The notes under the pieces are model-generated. The model saw only the letters and a list, made by a program, of their open reading frames with translations, searched no databases and had not been told where the DNA came from. From Ectocarpus siliculosus (Eukaryota > Sar > Phaeophyceae > Ectocarpales > Ectocarpaceae): a stretch of DNA of 64,000 nucleotides. The stretch lies in NCBI GenBank assembly GCA_000310025.1, contig FN649149.1, forward strand, positions 397,751 through 461,750, in the 5' to 3' direction. The position numbers and the translations under genes were made by a program. Positions 10,005 to 22,400 of this stretch are shown here, piece after piece; the first letter of the stretch is position 1; each line of letters starts with the position of its first letter.

Positions 10005-12470
10005 GTTCGATATCGAGCCATTACTGACCTCGCGCACAGCGTCCTTCCATTCTGGATTCTGGGACAGCGAGAATGGGGAGGGCGTGTTATTGCAACAGCC
10101 GACCGCATGTAGGCACGACGACGGCAGTGCGCTACCACGCGCTCTTGAACGCGTGTTCTGCTGGCTCGAGGAGGTAGAAGCAGGTTGCCACGTGAGTTTT
10201 GGAAGCATGTGACTAATGCCCTAGACAATAATGGATTCATTTATAGCAAATTGAGGTTTTTGAAAGCGACAGCCTTCAACCTGTTCCTGGGTCTTTGGAT
10301 ACTGGTTTATTTAGGGAAGGTTGAGGGAAAGAGAAAATCGTCGCCTCTTCTCCCCTCTCACTCTCACAGCCTCTGCGAGTGAAGACGACCATTCAGCTGG
10401 GAGTCAAACTTCAAGTCTGCATGCACAACTTTCTAAACGTACAGCGGGGAACTACTGCCGATTGCTATTACGGCCTAGCTTGATGTTGTGGCTTACACCG
10501 GAGCATAAACACCCAACCTGGCAGAGAAGGTTGCATCGAGTCCTGTACCAGCAACCGGTGGTTGGGTACCGACGCACTCACTTCCGAAACTTTCTTGATT
10601 TCTGTCTACTAGTTATTATTATCTCTCAAAGCGTACCCAATTTGGTTCCCTCTCACCTTCGCCCAACCAGGGTGCAAGTGGCGTTGACGAGACTATCATC
10701 AACACAGACGCTTTGCTATCCTTGCGAGCACCTCGCTCTCCGTCCAGGCGAGAGAGTGACAAGGTAAGAAGACACTTATTTGCTCGTGCGCCAGAATCCA
10801 TCGACGTGGAGAGTGGGCACTGCACTGTACTACTGTAGCATGTCGAGCGCGCAACGGGAGCTGTTGAAACATCCCTGCCCAACTGGGTATGCTGGTTGTT
10901 TATGGGGTGCGTCACTAGTCACCCTCAACGCACCTGTCCCTTCCCCACCGGCAGCTACCAAAGGAGTACAGCAACATCCCGACGAATGCGTGTGCCCACG
11001 GCCAACACTGCGAAACCAGGTGGTTGCCCCTTGTGCCGTGACGAAAGCGGACTTCAGCGTGGCATCGAGGGACCAACCGTCTCTCGCGATAGGCATCTAC
11101 GCCCATCGAGTGGTTTGCCGTTCAAGGTGGCTGTTCTTGTCCGAAAGCTACGCGGAGTACCTCGTGAGTTTTTCTATTGTGACGTGATATGCTATTGCTG
11201 CTCTCGTCACTGGTAACGGTATTCTTGGGCGCGAAGTGCTTTCCCGAAGGTATATACGTTGTAGAGGGTACTCCCGTACCACTTTCAAACGTAGAAATTA
11301 GGAAACATATTGGGACTATTCTCAAGTCCTTGGGCGAACCAGTTCCGTCGGAATGCTGTATATCTATGTATGTGTAGTGTTCAGGTCGAAGTCGCGGGAA
11401 TGCGTGTACCAGGTGCGTGCCACGCTGTTGTTGTTGCCATTGACTGAGTAATATGTCAGGGGTAGACCCCTGCAGTAGGACGACACTAGACCGGTATTAC
11501 CAGCTCGCCGACATCCATGTATTATCGTAGACCAAGCACACGACTGAATTACAGCAGTAGCAACGACCCAGTTCCTCCTCAGGTCTCGAAGAGCACTCTT
11601 CATTCCTGGACAGCCAAACGGACGCTCTACCCTACTACTTTCGCGCGGGGATTCCCGACGGTGATTGCTCCCCACGCAGGTAGTCACGGGCACTGAGACC
11701 GAGCTTCTCAGTGCTTGGCGTTCCTACCCAGACTTCTCTTCTCTCGCCCATACCGTGCGGACTCTGCATGCACACGGAGCAGCTGATTTCTGGGACCGGC
11801 TGGATCAGGCACTAGGGCCCCACCGTCGAACGGACCCGGAAGGCCTCCGGACGGAAACCCGGGTGCTGGGCCGCTTCTTGACAACCGTACTGGAGGAGCT
11901 GGTTGACACGGACGTTGGGGTGAGAAAGCGATCGCGTAAACAAGCATCGGACGAGTGTTGACGCGTATGTGGAGGCAGGCGGCTCGCTTCTTTTTGTTGT
12001 TCGCCTCGACAGAAGTGCTGTCTGAAGGAAGAGGGGCTCGATTTTGCGCAGGAGAGAGGGTTCTTGATCCGGAAACTACAACAACCGTGACAAACCGCTT
12101 CTTTCAAGTATCAGGCACATCGTTAGGGTAACCCTCGGTCAATCCCTACCCCCTCCCCGGCGCTTCCGCGCGCCCCCACCGCTGTTCCTTGCAGGTGCTT
12201 GCGGACTTTGTTCGCGAGCCAACAACCTATCTCGTCGTGGGTGTGGAAGACATCGCCAGCGACGAGTCTGAGAAGCAAGGCGAACCACCCGCCTCGACCC
12301 CCGAAGAACTGGAGAAGAGGGACTCAATTCGTGGCGTTGAACGCTGTGGCAGATCGATTTCGTGCCCTCCCGCAGAAAGGATTTTCGGAGCAAAAGTCGG
12401 GCATCCGATGAAGTGGGAGACGAGGGAGTCGTTACTTCAGCCAACGCCGCGGTCTTTGGTCGGGTTGTGA
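10005..12470 (+). CDS. Unrecognised multi-exon protein, 5' end missing
   Basis: Exons 10005-10191, 10671-10763, 11020-11163, 11680-11919 and 12195-12470 (TGA stop) join in phase (2, 0, 0, 0, 0) and have coding-like composition. Exon 1 encodes FDIEPLLTSRTASF... and ends LEEVEAGCH. Exon 3 contains DFSV..., then AHRVVCRSRWLF, which resembles the AHRVVLAARS element of BTB/POZ domains, but the match is short. Exon 4 is acidic and helical (DFWDRLDQALGPHRR, FLTTVLEELVDTDVG). Exon 5 is YLVVGVEDIASDESEKQ and ends in a low-complexity tail whose end is uncertain. No family could be named. The exon 3 acceptor is weak. The gene converges on the minus-strand zinc-finger gene downstream. Confidence 0.5.
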
Positions 12471-14465
12471 CCAGTGCGCGTTCCGGGCTCGTCTGAGACT
12501 CTTGCCAAGAGTGAAGCGTGTGTCGGGGGCGCGATTTGTGCAACGGTGTTGGCTGTTGTTATTGTGGTTTCCGTTGTTTTTGCTGATGCTGTTTTGGTGT
12601 TGTCGTGTAGTCGATGTCTTACGTGTATACCCGTACTTGTATAACGTTCACCGGCACCGTCCGTGGTCACTCCATCCAACTAGTCTATATACCAATAGAC
12701 TTTTGGGTATTAAATCACAGATAAAATGAATGGGCCCGAGAAATCAACACGAAACGCGATTGCAAATACGGAGTATGGCAGAGTGGAGAGATGGTTTCCA
12801 ATCGAGCCTGGTTGATGGCCGCCGATTGGTCTACTTGCGTAGGATCAAACCCGTTGCCTATCATCCCCAGTATTCTCCCGGACGTTGGAATTGTAGGAAC
12901 AATTCTTTTGTGGGGTTGATGTCCCCGTGACTCGCACAAGGGAATCCATCATAATCTAAGAGCTAAGAGCTATAGTTCTTGCCATCCTTCACAATAATTG
13001 AACGCTGGGGGTGGGGGGGTGGGGGAGAAGGAGCGTGCTTCCGATAGATGGAAGTCAGGATTGGAGCCGGACAAATTGCATAGTGCTGTAAAAGAAAGGA
13101 TTTCGTTTTGAAAAAGATCAATCAGCCACCACAAGCATAGAACGTGGAGTTTACTTACTGACGTGTATCCAGTACAAATGAATGCAGTAAAAGCAAGAGC
13201 TGAACCGCTGGGTGTTTGGTAAGCCACTCGCCCCCGTTGTCCTATAGCTTTAAACCTCACAATTGTAGCAGCTAGAGGCCGGGCACTGGAATCCCAGCGA
13301 AGCAAGGCCGCAATCCACATCTACGTACCCTTGGTTCCAGTCGACGAGTACGCTTAACGGAAGGGATTGCTGAGCCCCGCTTGTCTTGCGGATGAACGCG
13401 TGCGCACAGCAGAACAGCTACTCTGTGCGACCCCGGACCGAACAAAACCGCACGGTTGAAGGCACAAAATCCGAGCAACAGACAATGAACGGGGTGTTAT
13501 CAACAACAGGCCATCGTGGCTATTGCGGTCTGTGTTCTAGCGGGAAGTTTCCCACAGCCTTTGCTGTTGGCCGAGACACGGCCAAGAGCGTGAATCTACT
13601 CCAGTGAAACAAGCGGTTGGTGTAGGTGTGGCGGAATTACCCGACATACCTCAAGCAAAAAAACACGCTTCATGAACCGGGTTGGGTGCACCAGCATACT
13701 ATTAGTACATAGCGCGGCGCGCAAAGTCGCGTGCCTCAAGCATGCAGCGGCTTTCCCAGCGAAGGCGGGAGTTCGACACTGCTCACAACCAGCGAACCGC
13801 GAAAATGCCTAATGTCTTCCCGTCGGGTCTTTCATTTTCTGTAAGGACCGAACGATGCTCAGGTCAAAACCCATGGGTTGGTCTAGCGAAACCCACAATA
13901 CAAGGAACCAAACACCAGCACCAGCAAAATAAGTCATCCCTGACTACAAAAAAGTACGCATACCACAACACAAAGACAATTAAACGAACACAACGCACAA
14001 CACGCGAAAGCAATCACACGCTCACCATCAACCCTTCACGCCCAAACGACTCTTTCAAAGGTCTCGGGGGATTCGGTTGATCAAACACACTCTCAAAGTA
14101 CAACACGACAAGCTTTGCAACAGCTTGTCGACACAAACCACAAAATTTTCGTCCTTGTCTTCGCCAAGCAAAAGACACCGCCTCGCAAACATATACAAGA
14201 GGCGATCTCGGCAGGAATAGGATCATGGTCGTGCGCAGGAGGACGTGCGGTGCCAACTCAGAACGTTGACCTGTGCCATCGAGCACGGCGGCGCCGTGTC
14301 CCGCCCACCCAGCCTAAAACCGAACTACCAGCCACCCCACTGCTGTGTTTTTTTGGGGGGGGGCGAAGAATACTCTCTTCTATTTGTTGGTGTTTCTTAG
14401 GGGGGGGAGAAGATAACTAAATAATGTTTTGTGTGATTTACGGGGGGGAGGGGGAGAAGAATACC
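12471..14465. other. Convergent intergenic region, no gene seen
   Basis: This 2-kb stretch separates the 3' ends of two convergent genes. Nothing in it has coding character together with splice borders. It contains GGAACAATTCTTTTGT at about 12897, matching the flank of the broken tRNA copy at 6441. It is probably 3' UTR plus spacer. Confidence 0.5.
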
Positions 14466-17400
14466 CTATGATCGACGGCGCTTCCCGTTGGACTTTACAG
14501 GCGTCGTCACGCCCAGCCTAAAGACCCCCGCCTCGCCCCCGTCACCGGACCCCGACCCGCCGTTGGGGCGGATGTCCGTGTCATCCCGGGCGAGCGGTTT
14601 TGCCGGGGGCGACTGCTGTTCTGGCCTGGGTAGGTCGGAGATGGTCAGCCTCCGGCCCTTGTCGGCCGGGGTCGTCCGTTGTTTCACCTGCGGCGGCGCA
14701 GCAAGCGCGAACACCCACACATACACGCGCGCGCGTACAGTTATTGCTACGGTATCTGTCTTTATTTACTCCGGAAAGTAGCATAGACTCACTCCCCCAA
14801 GACGCTCCCTCACGGGGTCCCGGATCGTGGCATTCAGCAGCATTTTTGTGTTTTCAAACGCACGGAGACTGACGCGTTGTCATTGGTCAGCCGATTAGCG
14901 CGGTCGATGCTAAAGAGAAAAACACACACACCCACACGCAGCAAATGCGTGGTAAGGAGGCGAGCGCGTAGCTCAGCCAGCGGCGAAAAGATGAATGGTG
15001 CTGTGGACAAGTGGGCCGCTTGCACGCAAAGAGTGGGGCGGGGGGGGGGGGGGGGACCCCCGAAAGCCCCCCCCAAAAGCACCCCCCCACCCCTCCCAAC
15101 AACAACCAATGTTTCTACNNNNNNNNNNNNNNNNNNNNNNNNNNNNNNNNNNNNNNNNNNNNNNNNNNNNNNNNNNNNNNNNNNNNNNNNNNNNNNNNNN
15201 NNNNNNNNNNNNNNNNNNGTAGTTCACCCAGGGGGAAAAAAATAAATGGTGCTGTGGACAAGTGGCCCGTTTCCACGCAAAGAGGGGGGGGGGGGGGGGG
15301 GGGGGTACGCCGGAATGCCCACGCTAGATGCACGCCCGCACGCATCGCAACAGCAACGAATGTTCCTACACAGACCTCTTGGTTCTCCTATAACTGTAGC
15401 CGGCGGGACGATGTGGCTCCTACTACGCACACCACAACACCTCTCAAGCGAAAAACTAATAAATAGTACAATGCAGTCCGCACTATGCAAATCACGCCCA
15501 CAACACCCTCGCAAGCGAAGAACTAATGGTACACAGCAGCAGCCCTCCGCTTGGCCGGATTTTCCAGGGTACATAGGGGCTGACAATTGCTCGATTTCCC
15601 GCTTACCCGCGGCCGGGGCTCGCTGCCTCCGACGACCCTGCCGCCCTCCGCCCGGCCGTCTTCCGAGCCGCCCCCTTGATCGTCGTCTTCGTCCTCGCGG
15701 CCTCGCTTACCCTTGTTCGGGAGTTGCATTGCCCGGGCAGGGGCCCCGTAGATGGCAAAGTACCCCTGTTCGGACGACACCAGCGCAGGCAAGCAAGGCG
15801 GCGGGCGCGGCGGCTGAGATAGCCGTGTGGCGTCATGTTCGCATGGTACGGGCGCTTCGTGTGGGGGGGAACAAGCACGCCTGTGCCGGAAAGAACACAA
15901 CACACAGGCAGCAGCGGTGAGTATCGCGCCGGCTATTGGCGATACAACGACAGACAGCGAGTGGTTCTCGAATACCCCACCCCGGCATGGACTTGGTCGC
16001 GCACTGCAGCCCTCTGCACGTGCTCGCATTGCAAAGTTTCCAAGGGCACCATGCCGGCGCATGCATCCTCGATCAAGGATGCCTGCCTACATCACCCAAC
16101 AGCCAGATAAACAGAACGAAGCACATTCAACGCCAAAGAACAGCAACAAGGGCAGAAAGTATCCGCGTCGTTTGTCCGGAAGAAAGGGACGCCAGAACAC
16201 TGCTTTGATTGCATCCATCCTCGTTGCTGGACCTCGAATCATGCATTCGTGACGCCTCCAACGCAACGAAGCTACAGTAGGACATGGCATGCCCTAAGTA
16301 CCTGGCCTTGACAGGTGGGGCACGTTTGGTTCCCCAGCAGGAGACTGAGCGTCCGCTTGACTTCTCCCGCCCCGTTGCAATTGGCACAAGCAGCCACCTA
16401 CCAAAGCATCGTCAAGATAGCACCAGAAGTTAGCAAGAGGGCAAGGAGAAAGCGCGCCGGAAAAGAGCAATCGCCCGCATGGACGAGGATCAGAACAAAC
16501 TTGTAGTTCAAATCTGACGGACGTTGGGATCAAGCCTCATCGTTTGCTGGATCTAGCCCACTCCTTTCGCTGCTGTAAGAAAAGAAGGGAGGGTGGCATT
16601 CTCGAGCAGAGATGTCCGAACCTCCCAAAGAGTGCTTGCATTCAATTCAGGACACGAGGAATGCACCCAGCATCGAACGCGATAAAGGTTCAAAAGTAGT
16701 TAAGACACCCTGAAAGGACCCTGCCTAGCCGGACTAGCTCGTGTATTTCAGCGAAAAATTGTTCAATAATCAATCGTTTGGCCTGGTAGGAAAACGGTCG
16801 GGCCGCACCCCGCATTTGGCTACAGCTTCTGGTTGGGGGGACGGTCGCTTTTGTGGCAGGAACGCGGCCCGAACTGCGCCTGAGTGGATCGACAAGCGCC
16901 GATACAGAACGCGCCACTTCAAAAACTCAACAACCTCTTCCAGTTGCCGCGGGCCCGTCTCTTTCTTTCTCTTTGGGGTAGCCCTACATCGACTAAAAAT
17001 AGGTCTTCGGTGAACATTTTCTTAGTATCACGCTCTCACAATTCTCTTTGTTTCGAGCATGAATTTCTTAACTCCCCAAGTGATTGAATCGAGATGTGGC
17101 GTGTTCTGTGCTCGCTGTGTACTGCATGTCTCGATTCAACACGATGCTGCGTCGACGACGTACATCATGGTGAATGACCCCGTGCCCAGAGCACAGAGTG
17201 CAGCCGTAGCCCCTCAAGCGCCCGGTGCTGTTGCAGCGGGGGCACAGGTACTGGGGGTCGAGGGAGTACCTGCAGAGCAATTTCATCGCAGGGGGTGGTA
17301 TGGGGACGGGCTGCAGGAGGTAAGACAACGGAGGGTATCGTGTTAAAGAACGTCCATACGCCCGGAGGACACAGGACATATATTGGGCAGGCTCGATGAA

Positions 17401-19408
17401 TGACGCGACACAATTGCAAGGGGTACAGTAATCGTGTACTTTCAAGCCCTTACGAATGACAGTGGCCAATGTGAACGATACTTCATCTGTTATGGTACGG
17501 TGCGGCTTAAGTTCAGCGATGTTCATACCATTTGCTTTGCACAGCAGTCAGCAAAGTCCCCGCACAAAAAGGAACGGAGAGGTGCGCTACTGTTTTCAAG
17601 AAATCTCTGCTCTTGATGTAACGGCTCCAAGAACATACATACGCCCCCACACATTTGTTTGCTACACATGCGCTGGGACCACGATAATGCAAGCAAGTAT
17701 GTGTTCCTTTGGCATTCCTGAAAGGCACGAGGATTGGGGGGAGGGTATACCCACGACTTCTCGCCCAGGTATCGTTACAGCACTTGATCGTACCCGGGGA
17801 GCCAAAAAAACACAAGACTCTTCACCTGATACCGTTGCAGTTGATGCACTTGAACAAGTACTTATACAAAGAGGAGGAGGAGTAGCACTTGATGCAGGGC
17901 TTGTGAGGGCTCCAGATGTAACGCTGCCCTTCACACAGGTCGCACGGCGTCGAGAACACCCCTCCAAGACCCTTGATCTGCAGGACAAAGCACCAAGCAC
18001 GTGCAGGGGTGTGCGCCAGATAGAGGGAGCCGTGAACTTGTACAGCAGCACTTGTGTAGGACGCCATTTGCTCCAGAGTCTGCCGCTTTTTACGACGCTG
18101 CCGTACGGTAGCAGCTTCGTCGGCAGGCGGCAAAAGCGCGCCAACGTCATCCGTGCTAAGAATCCTTCGACGAAAAATAAACCATTCTCATCGGCGAGAC
18201 TGTCTTTCCCCGGACGCATACAAAATCTGCGATTATATATACATGTCCGGCGTTATCACTACCGTCCTGATAGCAATGTACACGTGGGCCCCATGGTTTA
18301 CACGCGACAAGGCGCTCGGTGGGGTGAACAGGGAACCCTCGCCGCTGCAGTCACAAGTTCGTGGGGTGACCTTCTGCGCCAATCCAGAGCACAACACGGA
18401 CAAGGAGCGTGGACAAAGGTAACATTCAGAGGATTCACGAGGACTCACCTGTCCAGTGGCCCGACACTTGGGGCACGGCAGCGGCTTGTCGATGAGATAC
18501 TTCAACCCGTGGCACAAGCGGCAAGTGCTCCATTTCAGCCCAAGCCACGACGGAAACCCCCCCTTCGGAGCGCCCGGAAACCGAAACAATCCAGACGGAA
18601 CGGGTTGTTAATCCACGTGTTTTGGAGCCCACACGAAAGCACTCGTTGTGTTATTCGTGGGCAACACGGAAGGCATCCGGGTCAGTTAGATCGGTACGGA
18701 TGATGGAAGGTACCGGGGAGGGACCGGAATGGTTTTAATGTCAAGGCAAACAACACCACTAGAGGAGAGAAAAACAAGAGGCAACGGAGAGACGGGGGTA
18801 GGTAGGGGGCACGCCGTCACCGTAGTATTCGGAGAAGTACGTCACCGCCGTATTCGAAGAAGGACGTTCTCGAGGTTCGAGTGGACACCGGAACGGCCAA
18901 CAACCGACCGCCCTCTTGCAGGCAGCGTGGTTGAAAAAGGGGAGATACTTGCGATCCGTTGCGCAGCAAAGCGCTTCTACCGATACAGCAGTAGTCGAAG
19001 GGTTCAAGCGGCAATTGGCTGGTGGGCGCAGCATCTGGATATTTCGATTCGATTCGCCATCAGTATGGGTGACAAACTCGCATGCAAGAGCGTTGTGGCG
19101 ACAATACGTACGTGCGGGTACAGCTGACAGCCACACTGCACTACTCAGACGTTATTGACCCCCGCAAATCGGGAAGCATGCATGACTCGATACCACGTGG
19201 AAAGTGCGCACACACAAAAGACAGCACCGCAGCTCACGTTGGCGTTGCAACACGGGCAAGGGTTTGGCTCTGTCCGCAGGAAGCATTTGCCGTGGCAGAG
19301 CGCGCAAGTGGTGCCGCCAAAGCCGAGCGTGGTGCCGGTCTTGCCGGAGCCCTCGCAAACCGGACACCTCGTCATCTGAACCGTCGGTGGAGAGAGCATG
19401 GTGCACAC
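14466..19408 (-). CDS. CXXC-repeat (DnaJ-type zinc-finger) protein, 5' end open
   Basis: Seven exons join in phase: 19408-19238, 18562-18449, 17977-17826, 17269-17164, 16397-16302, 15765-15607 and 14687-14466 (stop TAG). They give 339 residues as seen. The first five exons hold twelve CXXC pairs, among them CPVCEGSG, CALCHG, CRLCHG, CPKCRATG, CDLCEG, CINCNG, CPRCNSTG, CTLCSGHG, CANCNGAG and CPTCQG. These resemble the zinc-binding CXXCXGXG repeats of DnaJ, but there are about three times as many and no J domain was found. Exon 6 has the basic-acidic run KGKRGREDEDDD. The C-terminus ends in KSNGKRRRS, a possible nuclear localisation signal. A start is possible at the first Met of exon 1, or upstream exons may exist. 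The exon 2 acceptor is the least certain border. Metal binding and a protein- or RNA-binding role are inference. Confidence 0.68.
14968..15305. repeat. 251-bp tandem duplication spanning an assembly gap
   Basis: Sequence at 14968-15050 (GTAGCTCAGCCAG..., ATGGTGCTGTGGACAAGTGG, CACGCAAAGAG, G-run) recurs at 15219-15300 with scattered differences. The N gap lies inside the first unit. It is located in the last intron of the CXXC protein gene. Confidence 0.75.
15119..15218. other. Assembly gap, 100 N
   Basis: One hundred N follow a G-run and C-rich stretch. The round length suggests a placeholder, so the real distance is unknown. Confidence 0.99.
17533..17558. other. Near-match of the recurrent CAGCAGT word
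   Basis: GCACAGCAGTCAGC at 17537-17550 is one of several near-matches of the word TACAGCAGT described in the findings. It lies in an intron of the CXXC protein gene. Confidence 0.3.
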
Positions 19409-22400
19409 CTGCGGCGAAAGATACAGAGTGGTGCGAAAAACCGTAATATTGGAAGGTACAAAGCGCGCCCTCGGAGTGGGCCCATCCGAGCATAGTACTA
19501 GTGTCGTCACGGCGTGATAAAAAACGAAAGTAAAGCGGTGTTGGTGTGAATCAACAGCCAGCTGCCAACAGTGACGTTTCTCAAGCTCGAACAGCTCACA
19601 CGTCTGGCGTGTTTTCGACTAGAAGAGCCCAGCGAACCTCAACAAACCGAAAAGGAAAATTCAAAAATCTGGATACAGTCTTACTGAGCAGAGACCGGGT
19701 GGACTTTCATTGTGAAGACAACAATAATGAGACAACAACAAATGTGACGAGAGGTTAAACACAAACAACTTGCTGCGAGGGTCAGCAAAACACAACAACC
19801 ACTCCTGGTTCTGGGTCTCCGTCACTCTCGCCTTCATAGGTGCCCTTCATCCAGAGGCAGGACACGGATTGTCTTACGCTAAAACCGCGCGTCGTTGTCA
19901 CGCGCAAGTCGTGTTTCAAGACTGGAAGAAAGCGCGGCGTCAACTTGCGACGCAAAGTTTCGCACTGCGAGCCACCACGTGTCATATCGAGGATGAATGG
20001 GACGTTCTCGGCTGCTTGTGTTCGTTCCCTCTCCTTCTCGTCAACACCGTGGCTTGCCTTAGCTCTTGCTACCCTTTCCTCGGGCTGTCTCTTCCCCCTT
20101 CCTCCAAACCGTGCCCAAGGTCAAGCTCACCCTTGTCCTCGAGCAAATGGATTTCGTTTCGTTGCCTCAGGGGTACATTTTGGCTCCGTAGGAGGGAAAT
20201 TGTAGTAGCTAGTATATTCCACAAGAACAACCACCCATCCATTAAATGTGTACCTGGTACAAGTGACCATTATGTTGTATAGCGGTCTGAACAGACTCAT
20301 GCCAAAGAGGCCGTTTCAGGTGCGAGGAAACCAATTCACATTCACAAGTCACCCCGTAGAAGGATCAGCGGGGAATGACTCGGGCAGAAGGATCCTCCAA
20401 GATGTTCTGCGGCAAGGGATCGGAGCTCGTGATTCGAGCGAAACGGCTGCTGTAGGGTAGACGCACCCATGGTATTACTGTACACAGGTTCGGATGGTAC
20501 CAGCGCTCGAGACAGCTATTGCCCCCCAAATCACCCAGCAAGAGCGCACAGAGATACCTACTTCATCGCCGCAGCATGACAAATCGTCGCAGGCCCAAAA
20601 GGCATGCCAGCGGGTTGTATGCTAGCATGCCCAAATGCCTATGCCTGGATGGGGACGTGGCAAAGAAAATACAGCACTTGTATACCTCGAACTAGTATGC
20701 ATAGTTACGGAGTAAGCTACTGCTTGAAGTCTTGTAGAAGACCGTGGATTCAACACAGATGGACCCAAAATGGACTGTGTTTCTGTACATAGATCGGGAT
20801 CATCACTGAGGGTGCGAGCCCCTCTCTCTGTGAACGACTTTCGTTTCTTATTCTCTCTACAGGATGTTGTGAAGTGATGAAGTGTAACGACCGGCCGCAT
20901 TGCGTTCGAAGTTCGGACACACGTATTGTACACGACCTCAGCCGTTACCATATACCGTGTAACAGGTGATACAAGATACCACACCCCCTGGACCGAAGCT
21001 CGAGTTCTCCACGACGAAGAGGATGAATCAATCAAACGAGGCGTTGTCGGAAAGCTTTCGACGAGACGGTTCCCACACCGCCATTTTCGGCACCGCCAAC
21101 TCTGTGTCCTGTGGGGCAATCGAGCTGAAAAATGGTCCAAGGGGTGTGGTATCTTGCGTCACATACCGTGCGATGCCGGTTCATCAATCTCGGTAGAACA
21201 CTCGACTCTTTGAGCGAGAGAGCGATGGCGTTGCGAACAATGACAGGCGAATCGAAGGCTGTAACAGAACTGTGGGCCAAGAAATGATTCCTCTGCTGCT
21301 CTGCTGTGATAAAGGAACTCCGAGAGGTGGATCAGAGGGGAAGCCCAACTTTTTCATGTCTTCGTTGTGAGAGAGGTGAGAAAACCTCATCCTGCTCCTA
21401 TGGGCGATTAAACTTAATACCAGCTCCACTACTACCACAGGGTGTGACTCACCTCTCTCTACTAACGCGTTGTCTCCCTACCTCTCTACGTTGACGGCGG
21501 AGACGGCGGAACAGAGGGCGGTCTGCGGTCTGCGGCGATGGGTGTAGTGGGATGTGCGGGTTAACTACATCACCCGGTCGGGGATTCCGTGGACTAAAGT
21601 GAGGTATACCCCCTCCTGGAAAAAAAGGTCCCTATGGGCATCGTGGAAGAGAGCGGAGTCCTCAGTGTCATGCCAGCTCGCACAGTGATCCAGAAAGATC
21701 TTGTGAATGCAGGAGAATAGCGTGGGGGGAGTGCTAGCCGGTGTTCGCAAGTGACAAGGCCTGGCTGAAGCAAGGATAGAAGAACAGGTGTGTTCACAAT
21801 GGTTTATTTTTGCTGCAGCCAGCCCCCCACCTCTTCCGCTCCGGCTCTGCTGGTGTACATTCATACGTCGGCATCATGTCGTTTGCAATCAAGCTTGTGC
21901 ATGTATCCATCCCTCCCTCTCACGTCACTGGCCTCGATGTACGTGGAGTGCTGGTCACGCAACCACCGCTACGCTATGCGTATTCTGTAGCGTGGTCACG
22001 CAGCGAGGTTTGTATCCTTCAGTATTTACTACACAGCAGTTGGAAAAACGAAGAGAACTTCAGAAACTCCCACTCGCTCAGCCGGTACAGCAGTCACTGA
22101 CGACCACACTGAGGGGAGTGTGCGGCAACAGCACATGATGGCGGGCATATTTTGTGAGGCATACTTAGAGAGGGGAGAACACCTATCAGCGCTGCTTCTC
22201 AAGACTCTGATGCATGCTCGTGTGCTCCCAGCAGCTAGAGAGCGAGAGTCGGAACATTTACCGACACGGACGTGAGGTACAGAACTTGCCTAGAGACAAG
22301 AAGAGCGAGTTCAACCGCAGCATTCGAGGAACAAAAGGCCTTCGCGTGCAGCGAATCAGGCACACACCGTAGTGTCTGCACAATCAGATCACTAGCGTCC

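Noticed and set aside
12770-12850. TATGGCAGAGTGGAG resembling the start of a tRNA-Ser or tRNA-Leu
   Set aside because: No pairing acceptor, anticodon or T arm could be found downstream.
17456-18703. 415-codon plus-strand open frame, the longest in the window
   Set aside because: It runs antisense across three minus-strand exons and the introns between them. The minus strand shows CXXC motifs with matching splice phases; the plus reading has no domain or sensible composition.
20926-21213. 95-codon plus-strand frame
   Set aside because: It is generated across the inverted repeat; similar peptide words appear on both strands because of the symmetry.
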